A stretch of DNA of 8,995 nucleotides from SAR202 cluster bacterium (GCA_009392095.1 VFHF01000223.1:1-8995), one strand, 5' to 3'; positions 1 through 5,147 are shown, numbered from the stretch's first letter. The notes: generated from the letters alone by a model not told the origin. Translations and numbers: made by a program.

Positions 1-5
1 CAGGT

Positions 6-11
6 TATACT
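6..11 (+). promoter_or_regulatory. possible -10 box for the thioesterase gene
   Basis: TATACT matches the sigma-A -10 consensus at five of six positions. It would give a start near position 18 and a 5' UTR of about 45 nt. The matching -35 box would lie left of the window, so this is a weak call. Confidence 0.3.
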
Positions 12-63
12 GGGACGGCCTCAAAGTACGCCAAATCAGGCGATCGAGCAGATAGGAGCCACA

Positions 64-480
64 TTGGCTACAGACCAACCAACTCTACCCGACGGATACG
101 TGCACGAGTCTGCATTCTCAGAGCTATTGGACATGAGGGTTAGGGATCCCGACGACGGCACCAGCGAAGTGATCATGCCCATCAAGCCAGGCCATTTGCA
201 GCAGGCCGGACGGGTCCAGGGCGGGATCGTTGTCGCCCTAGCGGACTATGCGATGTTCCGCGCGATCAAAGCCCTTCTCAATCCTGGCGAGGCGACCACC
301 ACCATCGAGCTAAAAGTGAACTTCTTGGCTGCTGCTGAGAAGGGAGAGTTGACCGCCACCGCCAAGATCATCAGTCCCGGACGCCGTCTGATGGTGGGTG
401 AGATGGAGGTTAGAGACCAAGACGGCAAGCTGATAGCCCAGGGACTTGGAACTTACATGGTGCTGCAACCAAGGCAATAG
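64..480 (+). CDS. PaaI-family hotdog-fold thioesterase
   Basis: This 138-residue protein has the size and layout of PaaI/YbgC-like acyl-CoA thioesterases, which hydrolyse acyl- or aryl-CoA thioesters in the cytoplasm. The central hotdog helix is QGGIVVALADYAMFRAIKA (residues 52-70). Asp61 stands where the family usually has its catalytic acidic residue. The stretch TTIELKVNFLAAAEKGELTATA (79-100, interrupted strands) is the usual following beta region. The common HGG motif reads QGG here (Gln52), so the substrate or chemistry may differ. The start is TTG at 64. AGGAG at 54-58, five bases upstream, supports it, and no ATG competes. The substrate cannot be told from sequence. The next gene has its own promoter, so the two are probably not one operon. 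Confidence 0.85.
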   Translation: MATDQPTLPDGYVHESAFSELLDMRVRDPDDGTSEVIMPIKPGHLQQAGRVQGGIVVALADYAMFRAIKALLNPGEATTTIELKVNFLAAAEKGELTATAKIISPGRRLMVGEMEVRDQDGKLIAQGLGTYMVLQPRQ

Positions 481-511
481 GGAACCACAGGAATTCGGCC
501 CAGCAGGGTTA

Positions 512-536
512 ATTGTTGACCGTATCAGTCGACAAT
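512..536 (+). promoter_or_regulatory. candidate operator resembling an IscR type-1 site
   Basis: ATTGTTGAC (512-520) and GTCGACAAT (528-536) form an inverted repeat with one mismatch around a 7-bp spacer. The 25-bp unit agrees at about 22 of 25 positions with the E. coli IscR type-1 consensus as I remember it. It lies directly upstream of the -35 box of the Rrf2-type regulator, the usual place for an autoregulatory site. The tail is not T-rich, so it does not look like a terminator for the gene before it. Binding is inferred. Confidence 0.55.
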
Positions 537-537
537 C

Positions 538-567
538 TTGGATTTGAGGCCTGGGCTGGTGTATAAT
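538..567 (+). promoter_or_regulatory. promoter of the Rrf2-type regulator
   Basis: A perfect TATAAT lies at 562-567, with TTGGAT at 538-543 as -35 and an 18-bp spacer. The predicted start is near 574, leaving a leader of about 27 nt that contains GGAGG at 587-591. Confidence 0.65.
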
Positions 568-600
568 TTGGCTTGGTTTCTAGTCTGGAGGTATGTCCTG

Positions 601-1038
601 ATGAAGATCCCCATGAAAGTGGACTATGGGGTGCGGGCGCTGGTGGAATTGGCCCTTCACTACGGTGAGGGACCCACGCAAACGGCCGTCATCGCCAGAC
701 AGCAGGGTATTCCGGAAGCCTACCTGGACCAGTTGATGACCTCACTGAACAAGTTTGGGTTCGTCCAGAGCCGAAGAGGTCCCCAGGGGGGTCATTCTCT
801 GGCTATGGATCCCAAAGACATCGACCTGAACATGGTGATGGAAAACCTTGATAGCAGCAATTCCCCGCTGGACTGCTTGATAAACCCCCACGATTGCGTG
901 TTCTCCCACACCTGCGCCCAGCAAGAGGTGTGGCAGACAGTTGAAGCCTCGATTCGGGACTTGTTGAGCAATATCACGGTGGCCGACCTAGCCAAACGCC
1001 AGGTGAGCTTAGCCGGTCAGGCGGCCCTGCCCCTTTAA
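601..1038 (+). CDS. Rrf2/IscR-family transcriptional regulator, probably Fe-S binding
   Basis: This is a 145-residue cytoplasmic DNA-binding regulator. The N-terminus MKIPMKVDYGVRALVELALH is typical of Rrf2 proteins. The winged helix-turn-helix spans about residues 24-65, including IPEAYLDQLMTSL and the wing RRGPQGGHSL. Cys92, Cys99 and Cys105 (spacing C-x6-C-x5-C) lie where IscR has Cys92, Cys98 and Cys104, which ligate a [2Fe-2S] cluster, so cluster sensing is likely. Asp43 replaces the Glu43 of IscR. The ATG at 601 is chosen because GGAGG at 587-591 is nine bases upstream; a start at 538 would lie on the promoter. A tiny ATG-TCC-TGA frame (593-601) overlaps this start and is probably chance. 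IscR-like dyads occur before this gene and at the cysteine promoter downstream. IscR, CymR and NsrR are the nearest functional types; which one it is remains open. Confidence 0.88.
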   Translation: MKIPMKVDYGVRALVELALHYGEGPTQTAVIARQQGIPEAYLDQLMTSLNKFGFVQSRRGPQGGHSLAMDPKDIDLNMVMENLDSSNSPLDCLINPHDCVFSHTCAQQEVWQTVEASIRDLLSNITVADLAKRQVSLAGQAALPL

Positions 1039-1078
1039 CCTGACGCTTTAAAAGAACCGCTCCCAGGCTCAACTTTGC

Positions 1079-1107
1079 TTGACAACTACTTTTGCCAGTT
1101 ATAGACT
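1079..1107 (+). promoter_or_regulatory. promoter of the cysteine-biosynthesis leader and operon
   Basis: A perfect TTGACA lies at 1079-1084 and TAGACT at 1102-1107, with a 17-bp spacer. TATAGA at 1100-1105 is an alternative -10 with a 15-bp spacer. The predicted start is about 1112-1114, only a few bases before the leader ATG at 1118. Confidence 0.7.
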
Positions 1108-1116
1108 CGAAAAGTC
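1104..1116 (+). promoter_or_regulatory. candidate Rrf2-type operator over -10/start site
   Basis: GACT (1104-1107) and AGTC (1113-1116) form a perfect short dyad around a 5-bp spacer. The site ahead of the regulator gene has the same core geometry (GACC-N5-AGTC). It overlaps the -10 and the predicted transcription start, where a bound protein would repress. The flanks match the IscR consensus poorly, so confidence is modest. Confidence 0.35.
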
Positions 1117-1117
1117 A

Positions 1118-1171
1118 ATGATCACCAATTTCAGCGAATTGACCTGCGCTTGTACGTGTCCGCCCACATAG
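1118..1171 (+). CDS. cysteine-rich leader peptide (attenuator)
   Basis: A 17-codon ORF encodes MITNFSELTCACTCPPT and ends with TAG at 1169-1171. Three Cys codons (TGC 1145, TGT 1151, TGT 1157) fall within five codons. By analogy with trp and his leaders, ribosome stalling there would report low charged tRNA-Cys. The last Cys codon and the two Pro codons after it form the 5' arm of the hairpin 1157-1179. The ATG lies only about 4-6 nt from the predicted transcription start and has no Shine-Dalgarno sequence, so translation may be leaderless. TTG at 1139 is a weaker alternative start. The peptide probably has no function of its own. The downstream genes are a sulfur-carrier-type E1 and a cysteine synthase, which fits the readout. 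Confidence 0.75.
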   Translation: MITNFSELTCACTCPPT

Positions 1172-1179
1172 GGCGGGCA
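1157..1179 (+). promoter_or_regulatory. attenuator hairpin 1:2 (protector/pause hairpin)
   Basis: TGTCCGCCC (1157-1165) pairs with GGGCGGGCA (1171-1179) over a 5-nt loop. That gives nine pairs with one G-U. The 5' arm is the last Cys codon plus the two Pro codons of the leader peptide, and the 3' arm begins at the last base of its stop codon. If free, 1171-1178 can instead pair with 1200-1209 (eight pairs, with TG at 1203-1204 bulged), which would block the terminator's 5' arm. Confidence 0.65.
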
Positions 1180-1200
1180 ACAACTTCTGCACATCTGAAG

Positions 1201-1249
1201 CCTGCGCCCACCCGATAGAGGAACCCCCTGGGGTAAGCGCAGGTTTTTT
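1201..1249 (+). terminator. intrinsic terminator of the cysteine attenuator
   Basis: CCTGCGC (1201-1207) pairs perfectly with GCGCAGG (1237-1243). ACCC (1210-1213) with GGGT (1231-1234) can continue the stem above a 2x2 internal loop. Six T follow at 1244-1249. It lies between the leader peptide and the E1-like gene in the same direction, about 105 bp before that gene's ATG, so it can stop transcripts before the operon. The same 3' arm is also complementary to 1142-1151 (ten bases over the Cys codons), which offers a further alternative fold. Confidence 0.8.
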
Positions 1250-1353
1250 ATTGCAACATTTCAGACGATTGCGAAAATTCTGCAGCTATCCTTGCCCAGG
1301 CACATCTAAACAAAAGGGCCCAATAACAACGGGAAATTAGGAGGGTTCATCCA

Positions 1354-2199
1354 ATGGCAGATCAGCCCATTACGCTCACACCGGATCAAGTCAAGCGATA
1401 CAGCCGCCACATCATCATGGGTGATGTGGGAAGCAAGGGCCAGCGTGCCCTCATGGGTTCCAAAGCCCTGATCATAGGCGCCGGAGGCCTGGGTTCTCCC
1501 TCCGCCATCTACCTGTCATTGGCCGGGGTGGGCACAGTTGGTATCGTCGACTTCGACGTTGTTGAACTGTCCAACCTGCAACGCCAAGTCCTGCACCACA
1601 CCGCTGACGTGGGCCGCCCCAAGGTGCAGTCCGCCGTGGACAACATCAAGGCCTACAACCCAGACGTAAATGTGGTCGTGCACGAGACTCGATTGGAGTC
1701 GGACAACGCCATGGAGATCATCAGCCAATACGACTTGGTGATCAACGGCGCTGACAACTTCGCCACCCGTTACCTGGTCAACGATGCCTGCTACCTCCTA
1801 AACAAGCCGTTGGTGGACGGCAGCATCCTGATCTTTGACGGCCAGGCCACAGTGTTCCTACCCGGAGAGGGCTGCTACCGCTGTCTGTTCCCATCGCCGC
1901 CACCTCCCGGCATGGTCCCCAACTGCGCCGAAGCTGGCGTTCTGGGCGCCCTGACAGGCTTGGTCGGCAGCATCCAGGCCACTGAAGCCCTAAAGTACTT
2001 CCTGGGTATCGGAGAGTCTCTCAGCTCACGGTTGCTGCTCATCGACGCACTGAGCATGACCTTCCGTGAAGTCCGCTTGAAGAAGAACCCGAAATGCCCG
2101 CTGTGCGGAGATAATCCCACGGTTACCGAGTTGATCGACTACGAGGTTTTCTGCGGTATCGCAGAGCCCCAAGAGGCCGCAGTCGTAGGCTCTGACTAG
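1354..2199 (+). CDS. moeB: E1-like sulfur-carrier adenylyltransferase (MoeB/ThiF family)
   Basis: The 281-residue protein has the features of enzymes that use ATP to adenylate the C-terminal Gly of ubiquitin-like sulfur carriers (MoaD, ThiS, CysO). These are the nucleotide-binding GAGGLG (residues 42-47), Asp66/Asp68 in VDFDVVELSNLQRQ, and the family segment CAEAGVLG with Cys191. Two CxxC pairs, Cys174/Cys177 and Cys248/Cys251, form the structural zinc site. There is no C-terminal rhodanese domain, unlike mycobacterial MoeZ, so the sulfur donor must be separate. The ATG at 1354 has AGGAGG at 1339-1344, nine bases upstream. The gene sits behind a Cys-codon attenuator and ahead of cysM, so I infer that it activates a CysO-like carrier for cysteine synthesis. 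A role with MoaD or ThiS is also possible. Confidence 0.88.
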   Translation: MADQPITLTPDQVKRYSRHIIMGDVGSKGQRALMGSKALIIGAGGLGSPSAIYLSLAGVGTVGIVDFDVVELSNLQRQVLHHTADVGRPKVQSAVDNIKAYNPDVNVVVHETRLESDNAMEIISQYDLVINGADNFATRYLVNDACYLLNKPLVDGSILIFDGQATVFLPGEGCYRCLFPSPPPPGMVPNCAEAGVLGALTGLVGSIQATEALKYFLGIGESLSSRLLLIDALSMTFREVRLKKNPKCPLCGDNPTVTELIDYEVFCGIAEPQEAAVVGSD

Positions 2200-2211
2200 A
2201 CAGCTAAAAGC

Positions 2212-2239
2212 GGGGGCGTCTCACCAAGTAGACGCTCCT
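2212..2239 (+). other. hairpin between the E1-like gene and cysM
   Basis: GGGGGCGTCT (2212-2221) can pair with AGACGCTCCT (2230-2239) over an 8-nt loop. The inner six pairs are perfect and the outer pairs include G-U. No T-run follows, so it is a poor intrinsic terminator. It could stabilise or process the mRNA between the two genes. Confidence 0.4.
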
Positions 2240-2290
2240 TCTGGCACAAGCCCCTAACTCCCCGCCAGATTCTTGGCACATACAGGGTTT

Positions 2291-3241
2291 ATGGTTACTA
2301 GGCTCACCTACAAAGGCATAATCGACACCATCGGCAACACCCCCCTCGTTGAACTGCAGCGCATGAGTCCCAAAGAGGGAGTGCGCATCTTCGCCAAGTT
2401 GGAGGGGCAGAACCCCACCGGCAGCGTCAAAGACCGTATCGCACTCAAGATGATCGATCAGGCGGAACGGAATGGGGAAATCTCCGCCAACCGCACGATC
2501 CTTGAGCCCACCAGCGGAAATACCGGCATCTCTTTAGCCATGATTGGCAGGCTCAAGGGTTATAAAGTAGCCGTGGTGATGCCTGAAAACGTCAGCTCTG
2601 AGCGGATCCAGTTACTTGAGGCCTACGGGGCAGAGATTATACCGTCGGACGGCTCCAGAGGAACCAACGGGTCCATCGAAGTCGCTCAGGACCTGATGGA
2701 GAAGAAGGGCAGCGATTACTTCATGCTGTACCAGTACGGGAACAGCGGCAACCCCAACGCCCACTACGAGACCACCGGCCCGGAGATCATCGAGGCCCTG
2801 CCAGACGTCAACATGTTCGTCGCTGGCCTCGGGACCGGGGGCACCCTGATGGGGGTGGGACGCCGGCTTAAAGAACACAATCCGGAGACCAAGATCGTCG
2901 CCGTGGCCCCTGAGCCCGAAGACTTCATCTCTGGGCTACGCAGCCTGGAAGAAGGGTTCATCCCGCCGATCTTGGACATCAGCCTGCTAGATTCCAGAAT
3001 GTTGGTCAGCAGCTTCGACGCCTTTTCCACCGCCAAGCGGCTTTTGTCTGAAGAAGGCATCTTCGCCGGTGTTTCGTCGGGCTCCGTGGTTTACGGCGCG
3101 ATCCGCCAGGCAGAACGTATGGACAAGGGCGACATCGTCTGTCTCTTGGCCGACGGAGGGTGGAAATACCTGAGCACAGCGCTTTGGACCAAGAACTACG
3201 AACAGCTCGCCAAGGAGTCCACGGGCAAGATCTGGTGGTAG
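2291..3241 (+). CDS. cysM: PLP-dependent cysteine synthase, CysM type
   Basis: This 316-residue fold-type II PLP enzyme makes cysteine from an activated serine and a sulfur donor. NPTGSVKDR (41-49) carries the PLP Lys47. TSGNTG (74-79) is the substrate loop, GTGGT (181-185) grips the phosphate, and GVSSGS (260-265) supplies the serine near the PLP nitrogen. I recall close similarity to Mycobacterium tuberculosis CysM: HY-E/C-TTGPE, LR-x-x-EEGF and the end segment WKYLST. Arg217 in GLRSLEEG aligns with the arginine that selects O-phosphoserine there, and the C-terminus ends in GKIWW like the mycobacterial GQLWA. O-phosphoserine and a protein thiocarboxylate are therefore likely substrates. A TTG at 2273 is in frame but has no ribosome site; the ATG at 2291 fits the family N-terminus, with only a weak AGGG at 2284-2287. 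It is 91 bp after the E1-like gene and probably co-transcribed. Confidence 0.9.
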   Translation: MVTRLTYKGIIDTIGNTPLVELQRMSPKEGVRIFAKLEGQNPTGSVKDRIALKMIDQAERNGEISANRTILEPTSGNTGISLAMIGRLKGYKVAVVMPENVSSERIQLLEAYGAEIIPSDGSRGTNGSIEVAQDLMEKKGSDYFMLYQYGNSGNPNAHYETTGPEIIEALPDVNMFVAGLGTGGTLMGVGRRLKEHNPETKIVAVAPEPEDFISGLRSLEEGFIPPILDISLLDSRMLVSSFDAFSTAKRLLSEEGIFAGVSSGSVVYGAIRQAERMDKGDIVCLLADGGWKYLSTALWTKNYEQLAKESTGKIWW

Positions 3242-3403
3242 TCTCCTCCGTGGCGCCAGGCGTGAATCCGGGGTAGCCTAGGCCCTTTCGCAAGGAGTGA
3301 GACCCGAATGCTCAGATCAGTGGCTTTTTGAAACCGTTCCGGGCCAAAGGGCTAGGCATGGCGGGCGATAGGCCGTTGTGAGGCTGGAAATACGCGGAAA
3401 TAC

Positions 3404-3433
3404 TTGATACTTCAGCCGTGGCGATGCTATACT
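3404..3433 (+). promoter_or_regulatory. promoter of the nusA-truB cluster
   Basis: TTGATA at 3404-3409 and TATACT at 3428-3433 are separated by 18 bp. TGC directly before the hexamer makes an extended -10 (TGnTATACT). The predicted start is near 3440, giving a leader of about 94 nt. Confidence 0.75.
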
Positions 3434-3456
3434 GGCTCCACATATAAGCCTTCCTT

Positions 3457-3485
3457 AGAGAGCGGGTAAAACCCGCTTTCTTGCT
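3457..3485 (+). terminator. terminator-like hairpin in the nusA leader (possible attenuator)
   Basis: AGAGAGCGGGT (3457-3467) pairs with ACCCGCTTTCT (3471-3481) over an AAA loop. That gives eleven pairs with one G-U. The core AGCGGGT/ACCCGCT is perfect and is followed by TTTCTTGCT, an interrupted U-tract. It lies between the promoter and nusA. Such weak terminators are the type on which NusA acts, and NusA autoregulation by leader termination is known in Bacillus. That role is inferred here. Confidence 0.55.
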
Positions 3486-3533
3486 GATGGAGACAAACGT
3501 GCTCCGTCCGGGAATCGGGAGGGGTTCGAACCT

Positions 3534-5147
3534 ATGAAAAGCGATTTTCTGATTGCATTGACTCAGCTGGCGGCGGAGCGGCATCTGCCCCGAGAGCAAG
3601 TTCTTGGAGCGATTGAGGTTGCCCTAGCGTCGGCGTTCAAGAAAGACAATCCAGCGTCAGGTCAAAATATTTCGGTTACTCTCAACCCCAATACTGGGGA
3701 AGTAAGCGTTTTTGCCCTGAAAACCGTTGTTGAAACGGTTGAGGATCAAGACAAAGAGGTCACTGTAGCTGACGCCCAGTCCATCAAGAAGGGCGCTGTG
3801 CTAGGTGACGAGGTTGCGGCCGCTGAGCCGCTGCCCCACAACGCCAGCCGTATCGCAGCGCAGACCGCCAAGCAGGTTGTACTGCAACGCCTCAGAGAAG
3901 CCGAGCGAGACCTCCTCTACCAGGAGTTCCAACAGCACGAAGGCGACATCGTCTCAGGCGTGATTGAACAGGCCGAACCGGGCCGCACCATCACATTGGA
4001 CTTGGGCCGGGCCCAGGCGGTGCTACCCTACGAAGAACAGGCCCCCAACGAGCGTTACCGCAAGGGGCAGCGCACCAAGGTCTACCTGATCAGCGTCCGA
4101 ACCACGCCCAAGGGGCCGGAGATTCTCGTCTCCAGAAGCCACAAGAACATGCTCAAACGGCTGTTTGAGATCGAGGTTCCTGAGGTCTATAACGGCGTGG
4201 TTGAGATCAAGGCCATCGCCCGTGAAGCCGGTTTCCGCAGCAAGGTTGCCGTCAGCGCCACCCAGGCCGGGATTGACCCCGTTGGTTCTTGCATCGGGAT
4301 CCGGGGCAACCGAATCCAAAGCATAGTGAACGAACTTCAGGGCGAGAAGATTGACATAGTGTCATGGGATGAAGAACCCAAAACCTTTATCACCAACGCC
4401 CTCAGCCCATCGGAACCGGTCCATGTAGAGCTTTTGGAGCAGGAGCAGACAGCCATCGTGGTCGTTCCTGACCGGCAACTCTCGCTGGCCATCGGCAAAG
4501 AAGGCCAAAACACCCGCTTAGCCGCACGGTTGACCGGTTGGAGACTAGACATAAAGGGCATGACCGAGTGGGAGGAGATCAAGGAATTCACCCAGGCCAA
4601 GACCGGCGCTTCAACTGCAGATGAAACTGAAGTAACGGCGGAAGATGCTGCCGGTGCTGTTGAAGAGGCAATCGCCATCGTCGAAGATGCTGCCGTAACC
4701 GAGATAGCCGAACCGGCGGCCGCCGAAGCAACTCCTGTCGCGGAGGCGGCAACTGTGGCTCCCGCTGAAGACGTTGACGAAGACAGCATCCTTGAATCCC
4801 TGATCAGGGAAGAGGAATCACAAGAACCGGGAGAAGAAACGCCAGAACCCGCTGCGGCTGAAGGCCTCAGCGTTGAAGACCTGGGCGCATTCACCATCGA
4901 CGACGTCGAGTTGTCTGAAGAGGACGACTATGAAGACGAGGAAGAAGAGGCAGGTGAATTGCCCGATTTCGAGGGCTTACCAGTCCTGATTCCGGACGCA
5001 GGAAAGATTCGGTTCGCTGAGGACATCGTCGATGAGTTCCGAGGCGGCGCCCGTGGTGGCCGACGCCGGAGGGGCGGCGGTGGAGCCAGGGGCGGCGCCC
5101 GTGGTGGGTCCCGTGGTGGCGGAGCTGCTGCTGGCGGAGGCCGCTAG
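3534..5147 (+). CDS. nusA: transcription factor NusA with acidic and Arg-Gly-rich tail
   Basis: NusA binds RNA polymerase and nascent RNA and controls pausing, termination and antitermination. Residues 1-125 are the polymerase-binding N-terminal domain, and about 135-200 is the S1 domain. KH1 carries GIRG (255-258) and KH2 carries GKEG (321-324). The conserved core ends near 358. The rest is unusual: an Ala/Glu/Asp-rich stretch (361-482, densest at 461-475), a short linear segment GKIRFAEDIVDEF (490-502), then a tail with repeated RGG and a run of four Arg (503-537). At 537 residues it is longer than minimal NusA proteins of about 350-400, and the tail does not resemble the E. coli acidic repeats. 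The ATG at 3534 has GGAGG at 3518-3522, eleven bases upstream. rimP, the usual upstream neighbour, is absent. Confidence 0.95.
   Translation: MKSDFLIALTQLAAERHLPREQVLGAIEVALASAFKKDNPASGQNISVTLNPNTGEVSVFALKTVVETVEDQDKEVTVADAQSIKKGAVLGDEVAAAEPLPHNASRIAAQTAKQVVLQRLREAERDLLYQEFQQHEGDIVSGVIEQAEPGRTITLDLGRAQAVLPYEEQAPNERYRKGQRTKVYLISVRTTPKGPEILVSRSHKNMLKRLFEIEVPEVYNGVVEIKAIAREAGFRSKVAVSATQAGIDPVGSCIGIRGNRIQSIVNELQGEKIDIVSWDEEPKTFITNALSPSEPVHVELLEQEQTAIVVVPDRQLSLAIGKEGQNTRLAARLTGWRLDIKGMTEWEEIKEFTQAKTGASTADETEVTAEDAAGAVEEAIAIVEDAAVTEIAEPAAAEATPVAEAATVAPAEDVDEDSILESLIREEESQEPGEETPEPAAAEGLSVEDLGAFTIDDVELSEEDDYEDEEEEAGELPDFEGLPVLIPDAGKIRFAEDIVDEFRGGARGGRRRRGGGGARGGARGGSRGGGAAAGGGR
5043..5119 (+). repeat. 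in-frame direct repeats coding the RGG tail
   Basis: A 17-bp unit, GGCGGCGCCCGTGGTGG, occurs at 5043-5059 and 5091-5107, exactly 48 bp (16 codons) apart. Its 3' part, CCCGTGGTGG, recurs at 5110-5119. The repeats keep the reading frame and encode GGARGG-type units. They suggest growth of the nusA tail by slippage or duplication. Confidence 0.7.

Larger units (their letters stand above)
1039..1353 (+). other. 315-bp regulatory leader region
   Basis: This intergenic stretch holds a promoter, a dyad, a Cys leader ORF, alternative hairpins and a terminator, listed separately. From 1250 to 1338 I see no further convincing promoter or ORF. GTCAAT (1114-1119) can also pair with ATTGAC (1138-1143) at the very 5' end of the RNA. 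I looked for TPP, SAM, cobalamin and T-box core sequences by eye and found none. Confidence 0.6.
3242..3533 (+). other. 292-bp gap between cysM and nusA
   Basis: The left part (3242-3400) shows no clear terminator for cysM and no gene. It has a mini-frame at 3308-3331 (MLRSVAF, with AGGAG at 3293-3297). The right part holds the nusA promoter, a leader hairpin and a 16-codon frame that overlaps the nusA start. Confidence 0.5.

Noticed and set aside
516..521. TTGACC as the -35 of the regulator promoter
   Set aside because: It is 40 bp from TATAAT at 562, too far. It is better explained as part of the dyad operator.
538..600. Upstream TTG extension of the Rrf2 regulator
   Set aside because: It covers the promoter (TATAAT at 562-567) and lacks a ribosome site. 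The ATG at 601 has GGAGG and gives the typical family N-terminus.
1114..1250. Metabolite riboswitch or T-box in the cysteine leader
   Set aside because: No TPP, SAM, cobalamin or T-box core sequence was found by eye. The Cys-codon ORF explains the hairpins better.
2273..2290. TTG start for cysM
   Set aside because: No ribosome site, and six extra residues not expected in the family. The ATG at 2291 fits better, though its own ribosome site is weak.
3308..3331. Mini-frame MLRSVAF with AGGAG upstream
   Set aside because: It is only seven codons, has no promoter or hairpin context, and is easily produced by chance.
4337..4897. 186-residue open frame on the - strand opposite nusA
   Set aside because: It mirrors the Ala/Glu-rich tail codons of nusA, has Ser/Ala low-complexity content and shows no recognisable domain.
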